Shown: one piece after another, positions 63,601 through 64,000 of the stretch | Numbering within the stretch: the stretch's first letter is position 1 | Layout: each line of letters opens with the position of its first letter | Assembly: GCA_001874335.1 (NCBI GenBank) | Contig: MPDE01000005.1 | Location: forward strand, 164,890 to 228,889 | Source of the DNA: Bacteroidetes bacterium MedPE-SWsnd-G2 | GTDB lineage: Bacteria > Bacteroidota > Bacteroidia > Flavobacteriales > Flavobacteriaceae | Reading direction: 5' to 3' | DNA: 64,000 nucleotides | Notes under the pieces: generated by a model | What the model saw: only the letters and a program-made list of their open reading frames with translations | What the model was told of the DNA's origin: nothing | The model's database searches: none | Position numbers and translations under genes: made by a program

Positions 63601-64000
63601 TCACGAGACAGAATCAGATGCATCTACCGGAGTAAATGCCTTGACGAGTCCGTATAATAACATTGTACCAAACACTCAAGATGTGTTTGTAAGATTAGAA
63701 AACGATGTTACGGGATGTCATGATACAGTAGCCTTGATGTTAATCGTAAACAGCTTACCAAGTATCCCGACCATTACAGCATACGAGTTATGTGATTACA
63801 ACCTTCCAGGAGATGAGATGGAGAGTTTTGATTTAACGACCAAAGATGCAGAGGTTTTAAATGGTCAAGCAGGATTAACAGTAAGTTACCATGAGACTAT
63901 GGCCGATGCCGAATTAGGTTTAAACGCTATAGTTGGTCCATATGTAAATGCATTGTCAAACCCACAACCAATCTATGTTAATGTAACCAATGTAAACTCA
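60653..64000 (+). CDS. Large secreted modular adhesin (3' truncated by window edge)
   Basis: Open from the ATG at 60653 to the last base (1116 codons), no stop reached. Signal peptide 1-19 (ILLTFLLFSFCGIAQ). A CUB-like domain follows (about 20-143; CTGNFYDSGGEFGNYDNDE, YLVIYDGDDTSAPVIGTYSG), then a PKD domain (about 155-238; YNWNFGNGSIASGQTV, YSVTLTVEDG), a choice-of-anchor L domain (about 275-480; ILSTGDAEFGEG, FNFIMASEEYNGGSFECNY) and an Ig-like domain (about 486-560). From about 563 come tandem repeats of 93-95 residues, each with one Cys near the start (LEVCDD, YELCDY) and, in the complete units, one near the end (TGCY). Such proteins usually end in a type IX sorting domain, which would lie beyond the window. 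Export through SprA is an inference. Confidence 0.88.
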   Translation, partial: MKKIILLTFLLFSFCGIAQDLNMENGTFIQCTGNFYDSGGEFGNYDNDENYVTTICPENADQFMIVDFTSFSTQLNLDYLVIYDGDDTSAPVIGTYSGVVNPGEIVADTAINPGGCLTFEFVTNGSGVTTGFAADIYCVVPCQTITPFLVSTVPAPNGSGVIGINPGDTIEFTGDATFSDYGGDGAVYNWNFGNGSIASGQTVTNTFPTPGTYSVTLTVEDGNPLGCDGQAIVTTVFVLGDNIVVEEDTFTVQELVEDVLINNDCAQISNITSSTGTDFGQTPNGIGYFFGNGVSFPFKDGIILSTGDAEFGEGPNTGTSSGASWDGDPDLDIISGENTNDATLIEFDFVPLADFISFNFIMASEEYNGGSFECNYSDTFAFLLTDEAGVTTNLAVLPGTTTPIAVTNIHQANSSCPAINEEYFGGYTPDNAPPIKFDGRTIVFAAESAVNAGESYHIKLVIADARDHSWDSAVFLEAGSFDLGGELGDDITIAAGTALCSGEIITLDTGASLADHVWYKDGVEIPGEVTSVLEVTETGEYTMELTFGGDCSATDSIYIEFKPSPIVEEIENLAVCSTESVLEWDLTQNTGLVIGTQDPTLFNVTYHLTEQDALDNTNEIVTPETFSNTSNPQTVWVRIEEMTGECYATAPFDLFISPDPTPITPTALEVCDDDGDGFSTFDLTLKDTEITGGVAGWLVSYHETYANAENDVDEVTSPYANISPNDQTIFARVQVDGAECYAIVELLLVVNPLPEVTPISNYELCDYRFPGDMIEEFDLSTKDIEILNGQTGITISYHTLQEDADTGINAISGLYTNTSDTQTIFVRLEDDITSCFITTTFDIVVNPLPVVIIPTALEVCYDISDDITDFTLSDKTSEILGGQTNINVSFHETQLDAEDNLSPLAEPYNIPTNTATVFVRLEDLTTGCYNTTTLDLVINDLPVITAPTPLEACDDDNDGFTSFDLTLKDTEVLNGQAGISVSYHETESDASTGVNALTSPYNNIVPNTQDVFVRLENDVTGCHDTVALMLIVNSLPSIPTITAYELCDYNLPGDEMESFDLTTKDAEVLNGQAGLTVSYHETMADAELGLNAIVGPYVNALSNPQPIYVNVTNVNS
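62336..64000 (+). repeat. Tandem coding repeats, period about 282 bp, super-period 846 bp
   Basis: Unit-start cysteine codons lie at 62378, 62663, 62945, 63230, 63509 and 63791, spaced 285, 282, 285, 279 and 282 bases. Units 2 and 5, and units 3 and 6, are the most alike and are each exactly 846 bases apart, so a block of three units was duplicated. Confidence 0.8.

Noticed and set aside
62336..64000. Repeats as a CRISPR or integron array
   Set aside because: Units are in one open frame, 279-285 bases long and diverged at the protein level: coding repeats.

Overview
The window looks like a chromosomal segment of a member of the Flavobacteriaceae (phylum Bacteroidota). The evidence is AT-rich DNA, many Bacteroidota-type promoters with a TAnnTTTG -7 box, few Shine-Dalgarno sequences, a complete alternative complex III operon (actABCDEF) joined to cytochrome oxidase genes, the type IX secretion pore SprA, a RemB-like protein, a DUF2723 membrane protein, and secreted proteins opening with the QVGIGT module typical of this phylum. 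I saw no insertion sequence, prophage, CRISPR array or rRNA. Most of the window is core genome. The accessory or fast-evolving parts are 3.4-6.6 kb and 60.2-64 kb.

Layout. 0-3.4 kb: the 3' part of a GH2 beta-mannosidase, a membrane metallophosphoesterase and a thioredoxin-fold protein without active-site cysteines. 3.5-6.6 kb: two tandem paralogous secreted proteins. 6.6-11.7 kb, mostly minus strand: polysaccharide deacetylase, DUF2723 protein, tRNA-Gln (plus strand) and a universal stress protein. 11.8-16.5 kb: rimP-nusA-infB, preceded by a terminator-like hairpin in the leader. 16.6-28.5 kb: a SPOR protein, then actABCDEF-coxB-coxA, which carries electrons from quinol through alternative complex III to an A-type cytochrome c oxidase. 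28.6-33.6 kb: ruvB, queG, malic enzyme and ruvA. 33.6-41.6 kb: sprA, gcvH and a VanZ-like protein. 41.7-45.5 kb: two TonB-like proteins and a RemB-like barrel protein that all share a TonB C-terminal-like domain. 45.5-51.8 kb: an MBL-fold hydrolase (minus strand), then a second respiratory cluster (ctaB, two subunit III genes, subunit IV, a cysteine-less SCO-like protein, SCO1, DUF420 and a small CxxC protein). This cluster supplies the heme, copper and remaining subunits for the oxidase encoded about 20 kb upstream. 51.9-60.2 kb: TolC and adaptor of an efflux system, tsaB, mscS, a secreted unknown, an exported DUF255 protein and a two-scaffold-domain Nfu protein. 60.65 kb to the end: the first 1116 codons of a very large secreted adhesin (CUB-like, PKD, choice-of-anchor L, then about 94-residue repeats), cut by the window edge.

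Most worth a second look are the nusA-operon leader attenuator, the apparently leaderless ruvB, the TonB-domain trio with its barrel fusion, the two redox-fold proteins that have lost their cysteines, the six-heme ActA, the His-rich tails on ActF and CoxA, and the 846-bp higher-order repeat in the adhesin with an apparent duplication of its 5' region. Several start codons are moved inward because the longest frame overlaps a promoter box or a signal peptide begins later. All calls come from reading the sequence; no database search was run.
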